Shown here: one piece after another, positions 37,619-48,723 of the stretch
How positions within the stretch are numbered: the stretch's first letter is position 1
How the letters are laid out: each line of letters starts with the position of its first letter
Assembly: GCA_030144725.1 (NCBI GenBank)
Contig: JASKMD010000009.1
Coordinates: 5,359,643 to 5,423,642 of the forward strand
Source of the DNA: Haematococcus lacustris
Lineage: Eukaryota > Chlorophyta > Chlorophyceae > Chlamydomonadales > Haematococcaceae
Direction: 5' to 3'
Length of the DNA stretch: 64,000 nucleotides
Program-made: the position numbers and the translations under genes
The notes under the pieces: generated by a model
What the model saw: the letters and a program-made list of their open reading frames with translations, nothing else
Told to the model about the DNA's origin: nothing
Databases searched by the model: none

Positions 37619-40600
37619 GCAGGCAGGTAGGGAACCAGCTGTTGACTGTCCAGCCCACCAGATAGCTAGCGATTCATCGAGTCCTGTCAATGGATACCAC
37701 CATTGACTGACTCACATACTCCAGCTATCCTGCCGACAAACTTGGGCAAAGCAACCCCCCAGCCTCTGTTCCTGCACCCCAGGGAGCAAGACTGGTAGGC
37801 ACTCCTACCGGACGCCGCGCCCCTGCAGCTGCAGCACTCTGCACTGCACCACCAAGCCTGCCAGCCACGACCTTGGGGCTGGCTCACACGGAGCAAGCCA
37901 CCAGACTATCCCCTGCCCCTACCACAGCCCCTGCCCAGGCTCCTGGCATGCACCACAGCCCCGGCCCGCCTTACCTTCAAGTAGTCCTCCAGGCTCTGTA
38001 CGCTGCTAGGCTCCACACCCAGCAGCTTGAAGGTGTCGTCCATGGGGGCGGCCCACACCTCGTTGTTGGACAGCACCTCTGCAAACGCCTACAGAGGCAG
38101 GGACAGAGGGGCTGCTGGGGAACACGTCACCTCAAGGTGTGACCTCAGGTCGCCAGGGGCTGCGGGCTCCTCCTCCTGAGCTGCCCACCCATGGTCACCC
38201 AGAGCCACCTGCATGGCTGACTGACTTGTTGGCTCTGCTTGGCCAACCCTGACCCTTCCCTTTCCATCCCAACTGACCCTGACCCTGACCCTGACCCTGG
38301 CCCTGACCCTGACCCTGGCCCTGCCTCTGACCCTGATCTTTTCATCCCCACTGACCAAGCGGTCTGAGGCATCCTGAGCCCACTGGAATGCTCGCAGTAG
38401 GGAGCGTGCGCGGCGCAGCAGCCAGGTGGGCACGGTGGTGACGGAGGCGCGGCTGTCACTTAGCCTCTCACACAGTTCAATGACCTCCTGGGTGCTCCAG
38501 GCCTTGGGCCCAGCCAGGGTCAGGGTGCGGCCCACTGCCTGGTCGCTCCTGCGCACAAGGCACCAAGCCAGCTGGAAGATGCTGGATCAGCTTAGATCGT
38601 GGTGGGGGGGTCAGGAGGGAGAGTACCCAGCAGGGAGCAGGGCAGAAGAGAGTATATGGGGGCAGGGGTGGTGGGAGGGGAGGGGCAGGCCTGGCTGGGC
38701 TGCAGCCCCTGTCCACAAGCTTCAGAGCAGCTTGTTGCATAGCTGGTGAGGGCACAGCCAGTGCTGGTTGCGCCACGAGGTACGGCAGGTGGAGGCAGCG
38801 TGAGGGAGGTGAGGGGTGGACCGACCTGAGCGCTGCCAGGGCCAGGCGTGCCACATCCAAGCTGTCCATGTAGGCAATGCGGGACTGGTCGTTGGTGCCC
38901 CACACGCTGCGCTCCTCCAGCAGGGGCACGGCGTAGTTGCCAATCACTGCCTGCAAGGGCGGCATTGGGAGTGGTTGGCAGAGGATGGCAATGGGATGAT
39001 CACAGCAGGGACAGCTCCATTGCAGGTCAAGGCTGGACAGGCAGGTCAAGGCTCGCGGGCAGCAGCAGTGAGGGATGCAGGGCGGATCTGGCCCAGCGCA
39101 TTCATAACTGTGTCTATCACAGCTTAGCTTGTCGGTTGCTGCTGCTAGCAATCCTGATCCTACTGTTCAAGCTTCTACCTGCTCTGTCCCTCCAACTCTA
39201 AGACCAGGTCAAACCCCGCCCCTCTACAATGTACTGGGAGACTGCTGCCTCAGCTGCCCACTGGCCTGCTAAGCCAAGATTTGGCTATGCAAACCTAGCC
39301 ACCCCACTTGCCCAACATCACAGTGGAGGCTGGCCCGTGCGATGCTGTCCAGCTGGTTGACCTGAGAGGCTGACCTGGTGGAAGCCGCACAGGCGCAGGG
39401 TGGTGTGTGGGACGCCCGAGTCCTCCAGGAACTTCTCAGTGGCTGCCTTAATGTTCATCAGCGGCACCTGCAGGGCCAGGCAGCAGCTCATGTGCCTCAC
39501 TGGGGCAGCGCCTGGGCAGGTTGGGCTGCAGGGTCCACAGGGCACAGGCAGCTCTGCAAGGTAGGCTGCAGGGCCAGCCAGCTGCAGGGAGCAGCCTGCA
39601 CTGCCAGCCACCACCCTCTGCTGGTCGCGGGTCACAATGCTGTGCTGGGGCCCACCCTGGAGGTGACAGCTGGGTGCCATCATGCAGCAGAGGAGGTGGG
39701 TGGGGCGCTGGCATGCAGCTGGGACACCGCCTGCGCCACCCTGGATGAGGGCCATGGGCTAAGGCTTCCATGCCACCGCACAGCCAAGAAGAAATCCCTC
39801 TGGAATAGCTGCTGGCCAATTGTGGGACTCACCTGGGGGTGCTGCTCACAGCCAAAGATGGAGAAGAACAGGTAGCGCTGGATGCCCAAGGCCTGCATTA
39901 GCACATGGTGACATGCAGCATGTGGTGCAATGACTGCGCCGTCAGCTCCTGCAATGGACCAGTGCATGGCAAAGGTGCTGGTCGTCCCTGTCAGTCCTGT
40001 CCATCATGGTTACCTGAGCGCACTGGATGAGCGCCACCTTGCCCTCCCAGTCAACTTTTGTGGCTGACTCCTCAGGTCTGGCTGTTGCACAGTCAATGAT
40101 GGCGCTGATGCCCACCAGGGTGGCAGGCAATGATGACGGGTCGTTCAAGTCCGCCTGCCTTGGCCACAAGCAAACAGGCTAGTCATATGCAAGCCTCGCA
40201 AACCACATCACATAACGACAGACCTGCTCGCAAAAGGTAAAAGCGTGAGGCGTACTGACAAGGCTCACCTGAACCGTGGTCGCGCCCCATTCCCGCAGAA
40301 AGTCAGCAGGATTTTGACGCGGGCGGACGATGCAGCGAACGCTATAGCCCTCGTCTAAAGCCCGTCGGACCACTTGTCGCCCCAAGGTTCCCGTAGCACC
40401 AACCACCAGGATTGTATTCTTAGGGACCGGGGTCTCAGCCAGAACAACTACGCTCCGCAACCGGGACTGCCCTGCTTGACGCAATAAAAGCGCGATTGCC
40501 GTGAGCCACAAACTGCCATCTTGGACATCTTGGCAGAGCTGCACAACGCACCACGGTTGGCAAAAGCGCTGCGCAACACCCTGCGCGATGCACCGCGCAC

Positions 40601-40727
40601 GCCCGAAAAGGCCCGGGGTCCAGACATTACAGAGTGCTGCATCCCACAGCACTTGCTGATCTGGTTGATGGGCCGGGGTGTTGCTAGTGCGTGACTTGCG
40701 AATGCGCGGGTTGCGATTGCTAGGCAT
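37434..40727 (-). CDS. HCF244: HCF244 / Ycf39-type atypical SDR, photosystem II assembly factor
   Basis: Plastid NAD(P)-fold protein that works with OHP1/OHP2 in psbA (D1) translation and early photosystem II assembly. Eight exons in phase: 40727-40269, 40154-40014, 39892-39833, 39467-39375, 38950-38826, 38548-38356, 38088-37975, 37508-37434; 419 residues. After a long N-terminal targeting region comes the Rossmann motif [20 protein letters not shown], then [101 protein letters not shown] and the end [18 protein letters not shown]. Every segment is present and in the expected order. The catalytic Tyr of classical SDRs is not expected. The start is the first ATG of a long open frame; an internal intron in the transit region cannot be excluded. 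Confidence 0.95.
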
Positions 40728-40812
40728 GCAGGCCTACACATGCAAGTAACCATGCATCCAGAAAGATATCTCGAGTGCCCGACGCTTAGGTGACACATGC
40801 AAAAGACGGAAT

Positions 40813-41190
40813 CTACAGTGTATTCGATGTGTCCACACTGCTGCTGGAGTAGGAGCAGCAGCCATGTCCATCAGCATCTCCGGTCACGGGGTTAAGCAAG
40901 ACAGAGTACTCGATTGCCTCTTGGGTACAGTGCTGCCGCCATCGACTCCGCCGCACCGCAGCAGTGAGGGACCCCAGCCTAGACTTACAGAAATCCACCA
41001 TCACCTTCATCCCGCAGATTAGAGAGAAGGTAGCCATAGCATTATACTTGCCGGTAGTGTATACTACCGGTGCATGGTGCCTTGGACAGTAGCCTTCCTG
41101 AAACACGGGCACAAACCTATCAATATTAACCATCGACCCTGGTCGACGGCCTTGCATGGCACGCACAATAGCAAGCGCATGAACGTCCAT
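40813..41190 (-). CDS. Hypothetical ORF, 125 codons
   Basis: Open frame starting MDVHALAIVRAMQGRRPGSM with Arg- and Cys-containing segments and a Ser-rich tail. I do not recognise it. A GTAAGTCTAG splice-donor-like word lies inside (about 40985-40976), so the annotated end may be intronic. It could be a transposon fragment. No neighbour supports a function. Confidence 0.2.
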   Translation of the reverse strand: MDVHALAIVRAMQGRRPGSMVNIDRFVPVFQEGYCPRHHAPVVYTTGKYNAMATFSLICGMKVMVDFCKSRLGSLTAAVRRSRWRQHCTQEAIEYSVLLNPVTGDADGHGCCSYSSSSVDTSNTL

Positions 41191-42170
41191 ACATGTTCAC
41201 AGAGCACGTGCGTCCTAGTCTTAGCCCTAGCAACACCGCACGAGCAACATTGGTCACTAATACACTAGACGGAGCATTGTGATGTACACTGAGATCTACC
41301 AATCTGCAGTACACCGTCACACCTAACAAAGTGGCATTGGGGTCACGGTACGTCATGCCAGCAAAGCACATGCACAGTAAGAACCAGGACGCCAACCTCA
41401 AAGAGGCAATGGCTGGCTCCCACTGCCACATAGGGCTGCCGGCGTGGTTTCAACCCTTCACCTCTGGCTGACCTGGGGCAAGCTGGTCTGGGTAGGTGAA
41501 GCTGGCCTGGGTGAAGCTGGCCTGGGTGGCCTGGGCTGTCAGCTGCCCACTGTGTGCGGGGAAGAGGCTCTGTCGCTCCTTTGCCCTCGGCAGCCTCTTC
41601 CTCCCCTCCCCTCCCTCCTCCTCTTCCTTCCTCTTCATGCTGCCTCCCTTGACCAGCTTAGCCTGACCTGGGCCGGACCATACACACCCCTCCCCCTGAG
41701 ACTGCCTCCCATCCCCCGCTCAGCTGTGTCAATGAGGCTCACATGGTGGCGGCTGCTGCCGCTGCTGCTGCCGCTGCTGCTGTCGCTGCTGCTGCTGCCG
41801 CTGCTGCTGCCGCTGCTGCTGCTGCCGCTGCTGCTGCCGCTGCTGCTGCTGCCGCTATCCTCCACTATGGCTGCCTATGCTGCAGATGGCAACCGCTACC
41901 TGCATGCCTGATGCCTACACCAGCCTCACTGCGTCACTCACACACCATGCCAGTCATACCCAGCTTATTGATCCACGTGTAAATGCGATGGAGCATATAT
42001 GGGAGCTTCTGCATAGAAATGGCTGAAATCGACCACACGTCTGTGTAGCCATGCCATAGGGCATGTACAGGCAGCCACACCCCACGCCTCACATCTCCCC
42101 TGTGGCGCTACCACCACCGCCACCGCCGCCACTGTGGCGCCACCACCTCAACACCTCAGGCCAGGCCAGG
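41191..42170. other. Region with CTG/CCG trinucleotide array, no clear gene
   Basis: Between the hypothetical ORF and the unidentified gene. At about 41750-41860 GCTGCTGCC units are repeated with CTGCTGTCG variants, readable as poly-Ala or poly-Leu but with no coding context. A short GTGAAGCTGGCCTGG tandem is at 41494-41530. No exon or transposon end is supportable. Confidence 0.5.
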
Positions 42171-42236
42171 TCACCCGGTAGCCTCGGTGGCTGCTGAGCT
42201 GGATTGCTCGCCGCCCTGTTGCTCAGCAAACACTGT

Positions 42237-42277
<41 letters not shown>

Positions 42278-45200
42278 ACCCCCCATCATCATCATCAGCA
42301 GCAGCAGCAGCAGCACACTGGGCAGCAGGAGCAGGGACTGAGACAGTCACTGTGTCAGGCAGTGGGGGCAGGCTGTCTCAAGCACACGCAAGGCCATGGC
42401 TTGGGCCCCCTCCTGCGGTGGCGGCTACACTACCACTGAGCTAGGCAGGCAACCACTAGTGGCGGTGAACATCAAACGGACAGCAGCAGCAACAGCAGAG
42501 GGCAGGAGGGGGAGCGAGGGAGCGGGGGCAAGGAGGAGCAAAGCTGAGGCTCGGCCACACGGAGGACCGGGGCACGTGACTTACATATGCTTGCCCAGCT
42601 AGCAAGGCTGGTTTCACCAGTGGTCAGTGATGGGGTGGGGCCAAAGCTCGGGCTGTGGTTAGTTGTGGGCAGGGGTTCCCCGCTGAGACCCCTGAGACCC
42701 CTGGCCCTGAGCTATGCATCTCCCTTCCACCCGCCCCAATAGCTGTCGGGCCCTCCGTCCCACACCCTCTTCACCCCCTTCGCTTCACATTAAAGCAAAC
42801 CAGACGACCTTTCCTCCCCACCCACCCACCCACCCAACCCCTTCCCTCATGAGAGGGCCCCCCTCCCCCTCCCCCTCCCCCCTCCCTCCTTCGCCCTCCC
42901 CTCCCCAGGCTGCACCACACAGCACCTCCACACCACGGCTCAGCACCCCTCTGCCGCACCTGAGGGTAGCTCTGCAGCTACCTTGGCCGCCTCAGCTGCT
43001 GTGCCTGCCTGCTGTGCAGCTGCTTGGGCCGCCGCCTGAGCAGCCGCCTGAGCCGCTATCACGGCGTCATCATCGCCACGCTGCAGTGGGTTGCTGCCCA
43101 GCAGCCCTAGCCTGCACAGCACAGCAGCCAGGAGAGCTCAACACGGCCGGAGGAAACCGCACCAGTGTCACCAAAAACTGCCAGGAAACGGTCGTTTTCC
43201 TCGATTTCTCGTTTTATGATTTTATAGCTGGAATAATTTCATTCTGGGGAAGCAGGCCTGCCCAGACCAGTGTCACCCTCAGGCCCAAGGCTGCCCCAAG
43301 GCTGCCAGCCCTGAGCCAGCACCCTGAGCCAGCACCCTGAGCCAGCACCCTGAGCCAGCACCCTGAGCCAGCACCTGAGCCAGCACCTGAGCCAGCACCC
43401 TGAGCCAGCACCCTGAGCCAGCACCCTGAGCCAGCACCCTGAGCCAGCACCCTGAGCCAGCACCCTGAGCCAGCACCTGAGCCAGCACCCTGAGCCAGCA
43501 CCCTGAGCCAGCACCTGAGCCAGCACCTGAGCCAGCACCCTGAGCACCCACACAAGCTGCTGGCGCTGTCAGGCTGTTGAGGATTCTTGGCTGTGTCAGA
43601 GCCTAGTGGCGGATGTCAGGTGGGCCTAGGGGTCAGTCATGCCACTGGCAAACAGCATGATGTCAGAGGCCAAGCTGTTGCGGGTACATAACGGTCAAGG
43701 CTGGGGCGAGAGTTGCGGTAAACGTTGAGGCGCATCCAAGACTTGTCTGCACCTCGAGACTTGGCCGAGACTGTTACTCTGACGTGAACAGCGCTGGCCC
43801 TGATACTATGCCACTGACAGCCCGTTCCTTGTCAGGACGACACCAAGCCACGTCATTGACGTGAGCGGGCAAAGTCTCGACCAGGGTCAGGCTCACGGTA
43901 TGTTGCTCAGACACAGCTGGTCCCGCACCCCCTGCCAGCCCCTCCAGCCAAACTCCCTCCTGCCACCCCCTCCCCTTCCTGCACGCTTCTCCTCCTTCCC
44001 CCTCCCCATCCTGACTCCCTCCCTCCCCCTCCCAGCCCAAACCACCTCATACCCCCTGCTCCCTCCTGCTCCCCCGCCCCTCCCCCCGCCCCTCCCCCCG
44101 CCCCTCCCCTCCCCCCTCCCTGCCCCCGCCTCCCTCACCTGCCATACTTCAGGACATACTTAGGGTACAGGATGTCTGTGATGAGTTCAGGGGGTAGGCT
44201 CTCAGTGCAGGGGTCGAACACCCCCTCCTGCCCCTCGCCCTGCACCAGACCGACCGCACAGTCAGCTCAACAAGCTGCTTTCACAGCCGCTCAACAACCG
44301 CCAAACAGCCACTCAACAGCTCTTCAACAGCCGGCTCAACAAGCCACCCACGCTGCAGCGCTAGGCACAGGCACCAGGAAGGGAGCAGCAGCGTGCATCT
44401 GGCACTACGTGCACCTCGGTGATTCCCAGCCAAGGCAAAACCGCCACCCTCTTGGTCCAGCAAGCAAGGCCCACCAAGGCGAGCCAAGGCGAAGCCCTTA
44501 TGAGCCTTTGGAGCCGCTGGTGATGCCCAGTCAAGGCGAAACTGCGCCCTCTGTGTGGAGCCCCTGGTCCAGCAAGCAAGGCCCACCTGGCCCTCACTGT
44601 CGGGCTGGCGCTGCAGGCGCCTGGCGCGCGCTCCCCCTAGCCGCTCCATGCTCTGCTCCAGGCTCCACACCACGTCCAGCTTGCCGCGCCCCTGACGGTG
44701 TGTCAGCTTGCGGTACTGACCCACCCTGCAGCCGCAGGGTTAGGGTTAGGGTTAACCTAACCTAACCCTAAGTCTGACCCTAACCCCTACCCCGCGGTAC
44801 TGACCCACCCTGCAGCTGCAAGCCAGGCGCTGCAGTGCCTCACCCGCCCGGCGCCCCTAGCTACCCGCATGAGAAGAACTCTCCTCCCCTCCTCCTCCTC
44901 CTCTTCCCTCCTCCTCTCCCTCTCCCCTCCTTTTCCCTGTCCATCCTCTTCCCTCCTCTTCTTCCCTCCTGCTCGTCATTTCATCATGCAATCGACATTA
45001 GTGCCCCCCTTCAGCCTCTGGCCCCCTTCAGCCATCCCTCCCCCACCCCCCTCTAAACTCAACCTGGAGTTCGGCTCTGCTCTGCCTGACAGGGGGGAAG
45101 GGGTAGGGTGCTGGCTGGGGCTGCGGTCGGAGTGTCAGCGGGCTGTTGCAAGCTCACGGCCCCATGCACCCTGCCATGCACCTCTCCGCCCACAGCTCCA

Positions 45201-46504
45201 GGCTCCATAGTTGCTGACCCCCCTGGTACCCCCCTGATGCTGGGTACTGCCGCCCCCCTGACACTACTGCCATGGCGTTGAGGCTGGGAGGGGAGGGTCC
45301 TTGCGCCTCCCTCACCCCCTCCCCCACCCACCCCACCCCCCCACCCCACCCACCCACCCACCCAACCCACCACTGTGACTCCTCGAGCTTCTGCCAGGGT
45401 GGGGTGCGGGCGCGCAGCTTGACGGCGGTGATGTCCTCCATCTCCAAATCGCTGAACTCGCTGCCCTCACTGCAGTACCTGCACACCAGCAGCAGCAGCA
45501 GCAGCTGAAGAGGAGGGGATACACCTAAGGATGCGAAGCGCAGAACAGAAACAGGGACTTTCGAGATGGCTGAAAGGAGACATGGGAACAGGGAAAGGAA
45601 GAATGGAAGGAGAATGGAAATGACAGGAGAAATGGGAAATGAAAGGAGAAAAGGCCTAAATCAGGCAACTGTTTGTGGGCAAGCAGCTGCTAGACAGGGT
45701 AGGTATGCTGGGGTGATGAGGACCACCTAGCAGGCAGGCAGGCAGGGGGGATGGGGGTGGGGGTGGGGCAGGGGGCCAGGCAGGCGGGCGGTCTCACCCT
45801 GCCTCAGACACACGCTGGCCCTGGCCGTTGTTCTTTGCTCCTTCCTCCACCATCCTGCAGCAGCAGTGGGAAAGCAACGCCATACAGCAGCAGCGGGGGA
45901 GAGGGGCGACTCAGGGGGTGTTTGAGACACTCATCACCCTCCCCACCAACATCATCATCATCATCACCATCGTTACACGGCAGTCGCCTGTCGACGTTGC
46001 TGCACCACACTCAGTTCAACAGACTAAATCTGTCTCCATGCCGTGTCCCCAACAAGCTGCTGCTGCTGCTGATGATGATGATGAAGGTAGAGGCAGCACA
46101 ACAAGATGCTGCTGCTGATGATGAAGGTAGAGGCAGCACAACAAGATGCTGCTGCTGATGATGAAGGTAGAGGCAGCACAACAAGATGCTGATGATGATG
46201 ATGAAGGTAGAGGCAGCACAACAAGCTGCTGCTGCTGATGATGAAGGTGAGGGCAGCCCAACAAGATGCTGCTGCTGCTGCTGGTGAAGGCAGGGGCAGC
46301 CCATGATCCCGTAGGTCTCTGAGGGGTGTGCTGCTCTGACGTCTCCCAGCGACCACACACTCACAGCTGCTTGGCCAGGTCGGCGTTGCCCTTCAGCCGG
46401 CCCCACTTGGCTCCCCCGGCACCCCCCCTCCAGCCAGCGTCGCCACGCCCACCCACGTGAATGGCCTTCTGCCCAAACAGACTCTTGAGGGCAGAGGTGG
46501 CCAC
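42171..46504 (-). CDS. Unidentified multi-exon gene, 5' end lost in the gap
   Basis: I do not recognise the protein. Seven candidate exons join with matching phases, which argues that they are real: 46504-46365, 45854-45798, 45478-45374, 44725-44587, 44239-44139, 43111-42960 and 42232-42171 (stop). The product reads VATSALKSLFGQKAIHVGG, a Gly-rich patch, MVEEGAKNNGQGQRVSEAG, EFSDLEMEDITAVKLR, QYRKLTHRQGRGKLDVVW, LPPELITDILYPKYVLKYG, RGDDDAVIAAQAAAQAAAQ and a Ser/Glu-rich end. The Ala-Gln stretch is low complexity. Upstream exons would lie in or beyond the run of Ns. Introns are packed with minisatellites. No domain can be named; a profile search with the joined exons would settle it. Confidence 0.5.
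43311..43548. repeat. 13-bp minisatellite TGAGCCAGCACCC
   Basis: Eighteen or so tandem copies, some losing one C (12 bp), in an intron of the unidentified gene. The reverse strand reads as GCTCAGGGTGCTG. Shortly before it (43163-43255) is an AT-rich patch beginning CAGTGTCACCAAAAACTG, similar to the left TIR of the hAT MITE at 58783. Confidence 0.95.
44734..44778. repeat. Head-to-head TTAGGG/CCTAA repeats
   Basis: Three TTAGGG units run into an inverted AACCTAACCTAACCC segment, making a palindromic telomere-like junction inside an intron. A weaker CCCTGAACCCTAG series is at 58310-58390. Confidence 0.8.
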
Positions 46505-46529
46505 CTGAAGGGCAGTATGGGGCTGCGTG

Positions 46530-46923
46530 AGAAGGGGGGGAGAGGGGGGAGGGGGAGGAGGGGGAGGGGGGGGAGGGGGAGGAGGGGGAGGGGGGGGAGG
46601 GGGAGGAGGGGGAGGGGGGGGAGGGGGGAGGAGGGGGAGGGGGGGGAGGGGGAGGAGGGGGAGGGGGGGGAGGGGGAGAGGGGGAGGGGGGGGAGGGGGA
46701 GGAGGGGGAGGGGGGGGAGGGGGAGGAGGGGGAGGGAGGGAGGGGGAGGAGGGGAGGGGGGGGAGGGGGAGGGGGGGGGAGGGGGAGGAGGGGGAGGGGG
46801 GGGAGGGGGAGGAGGGGGAGGGGGGGGAGGGGGAGGAGGGGGAGAGGGGGGAGGGGAGGAGGGGGGGAGGAGGGGGAGGGGGGGGGAGGGGGAGGAGGGG
46901 GAGGGGGGGAGGGGGAGGGGGGG
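46530..46923. repeat. G-rich polypurine array next to the assembly gap
   Basis: About 390 bp made almost only of GGGGGAGGAGGGGGAGGGG units on the + strand. Many G-runs of four or more could form G-quadruplexes, and this strand bias probably explains why assembly stops 72 bp further on. It lies just upstream of the first readable exon of the unidentified - strand gene. Confidence 0.95.
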
Positions 46924-46995
46924 CTGTGTCACAAGCTGCAGCTGAGGCATGCACTGCCCTATACTCCCTCCCTCCCCCACCAAGCCACTGCCTGA

Positions 46996-47495
46996 NNNNN
47001 NNNNNNNNNNNNNNNNNNNNNNNNNNNNNNNNNNNNNNNNNNNNNNNNNNNNNNNNNNNNNNNNNNNNNNNNNNNNNNNNNNNNNNNNNNNNNNNNNNNN
47101 NNNNNNNNNNNNNNNNNNNNNNNNNNNNNNNNNNNNNNNNNNNNNNNNNNNNNNNNNNNNNNNNNNNNNNNNNNNNNNNNNNNNNNNNNNNNNNNNNNNN
47201 NNNNNNNNNNNNNNNNNNNNNNNNNNNNNNNNNNNNNNNNNNNNNNNNNNNNNNNNNNNNNNNNNNNNNNNNNNNNNNNNNNNNNNNNNNNNNNNNNNNN
47301 NNNNNNNNNNNNNNNNNNNNNNNNNNNNNNNNNNNNNNNNNNNNNNNNNNNNNNNNNNNNNNNNNNNNNNNNNNNNNNNNNNNNNNNNNNNNNNNNNNNN
47401 NNNNNNNNNNNNNNNNNNNNNNNNNNNNNNNNNNNNNNNNNNNNNNNNNNNNNNNNNNNNNNNNNNNNNNNNNNNNNNNNNNNNNNNNNNNNNNN
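46996..47495. other. Assembly gap (500 Ns)
   Basis: A round 500-base run of N, so probably a gap of unknown true size. It is bounded by a G-rich array on the left and an ACCTG array on the right. The 5' part of the unidentified gene and of the hAT transposase could be hidden here. Confidence 0.99.
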
Positions 47496-47734
47496 ACCTG
47501 ACCTGACCTGACCTGACCTGACCTGACCTGACCTGACCTGACCTGACCTGACCTGACCTGACCTGACCTGACCTGACCTGACCTGACCTGACCTGACCTG
47601 ACCTGACCTGACCTGACCTGACCTGACCTGACCTGACCTGACCTGACCTGACCTGACCTGACCTGACCTGACCTGACCTGACCTGACCTGACCTGACCTG
47701 ACCTGACCTGACCTGACCTGACCTGACCTGACCT
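47496..47734. repeat. ACCTG pentanucleotide array
   Basis: About 48 perfect ACCTG units (CAGGT on the other strand) starting at the gap edge; total length is unknown. It directly abuts the hAT transposase exon. Confidence 0.97.
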
Positions 47735-47744
47735 GTAGGGTGTT

Positions 47745-48356
47745 GGACCCCATTAACTTCTTGCCTACACGTCATGGAGTTCAGCCACTGCCTCCCATGA
47801 AGGATTTGACGGCCGAGCAACAGCAGGACGTCAAGCTCGTTGTGGCCCGCCTGGCTGAGGTGAGATGAAGTACCACTTGCTACTCCGCAACAGCCATGCA
47901 ACCATAGCGTCGCATGCTACAAGGTTTGTACACCACACACAGGTTGCACCGGATGCTGCAGCTGAGGAGCTTGACAACTTTGAGATGGGAGCATGGGACC
48001 CGGACATGACACGTGTGGCCAACATCATCTTGCGCATGACCAAGGCTACAGAGATCGACGGCCGCACGGTCACCGTCATTGCTCCCGCCCACCAGCGGCT
48101 GACCTGGTGGCAGGTCTATGCCCAGTCCAAGTTCCCAATCCTTGCCAAGGCAGCCATGCGGTTGCTGTCAGTGCATGTCTCCACGTGCGCTGCAGAACGG
48201 AACTGGTCTGCGTGGGGGCGGACCTTTGCAGATGCGCACCGCAACACCCTCAGCATTGAGAAGGCTGAGGAACTGGTGTTCATTCAAGCTAATGATGAGC
48301 TCACCAACAGCAACCAGCGTGACCAGGAGAAGGAGTTGGCCATCGAGCTGTACTAG
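47745..48356 (+). pseudogene. hAT transposase, C-terminal dimerisation region (5' end missing)
   Basis: An exon ending LTAEQQQDVKLVVARLAE|GTGAGA (47861) is followed, after a short intron, by an exon from about 47944 that is open to TAG at 48354-48356. It contains WWQVYAQSKFPILAKAAMRL, SVHVSTCAAERNWSAWGRTF and RNTLSIEKAEELVFIQAN, the signature of the hAT C-terminal dimerisation domain. The DDE catalytic region would lie upstream, in the ACCTG array or gap, so the copy is partial in this assembly. I cannot find the element's own 3' TIR with confidence. It may be related to the source of transposase for the hAT MITEs at 10456 and 58783. Confidence 0.85.
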
Positions 48357-48723
48357 TGTGCTCTAGGTGCTAGTGCTCTGTTACAGCCTTGGGCCCAAGA
48401 ACGCCCCGAAAGGCCCTAGAAGTGCTGGTGTGATCACGCAACGGGTGTAACTGAGCCTCTTTTCCATTGCCGTGGTCTCAAACACATTGTTTAACGTCGC
48501 GGAGAGTAGAGGAGTGATGCGGCGGTCTTACTATACCGGAGAGCATTTTCCCCGTGGAGGGCGTCAAACCCTCTTGACACTCGGGGTTCCCAGGTGGGTT
48601 ATGGTGCTAACCTGCCTCATTATCCTCTTGACTACAGACCCGGTCATATCACATCTTTATGCCATCATATTCAGTCATATGACCAATTCCTCAGCAAGTC
48701 ATATGACCCGTCGCGCCCTGTCA
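48357..48723. other. hAT 3' flank, no gene seen
   Basis: Sequence after the hAT stop with no further coding signal. It contains three GTCATATGAC-like palindromic words (48645-48705). The last five bases, TGTCA (48719-48723), are the target duplication of the next element. Confidence 0.5.

Noticed and set aside
46393..47901. Frames of 502, 324 and 264 codons running through the N gap
   Set aside because: They translate Ns and flanking arrays and are not evidence of coding sequence.
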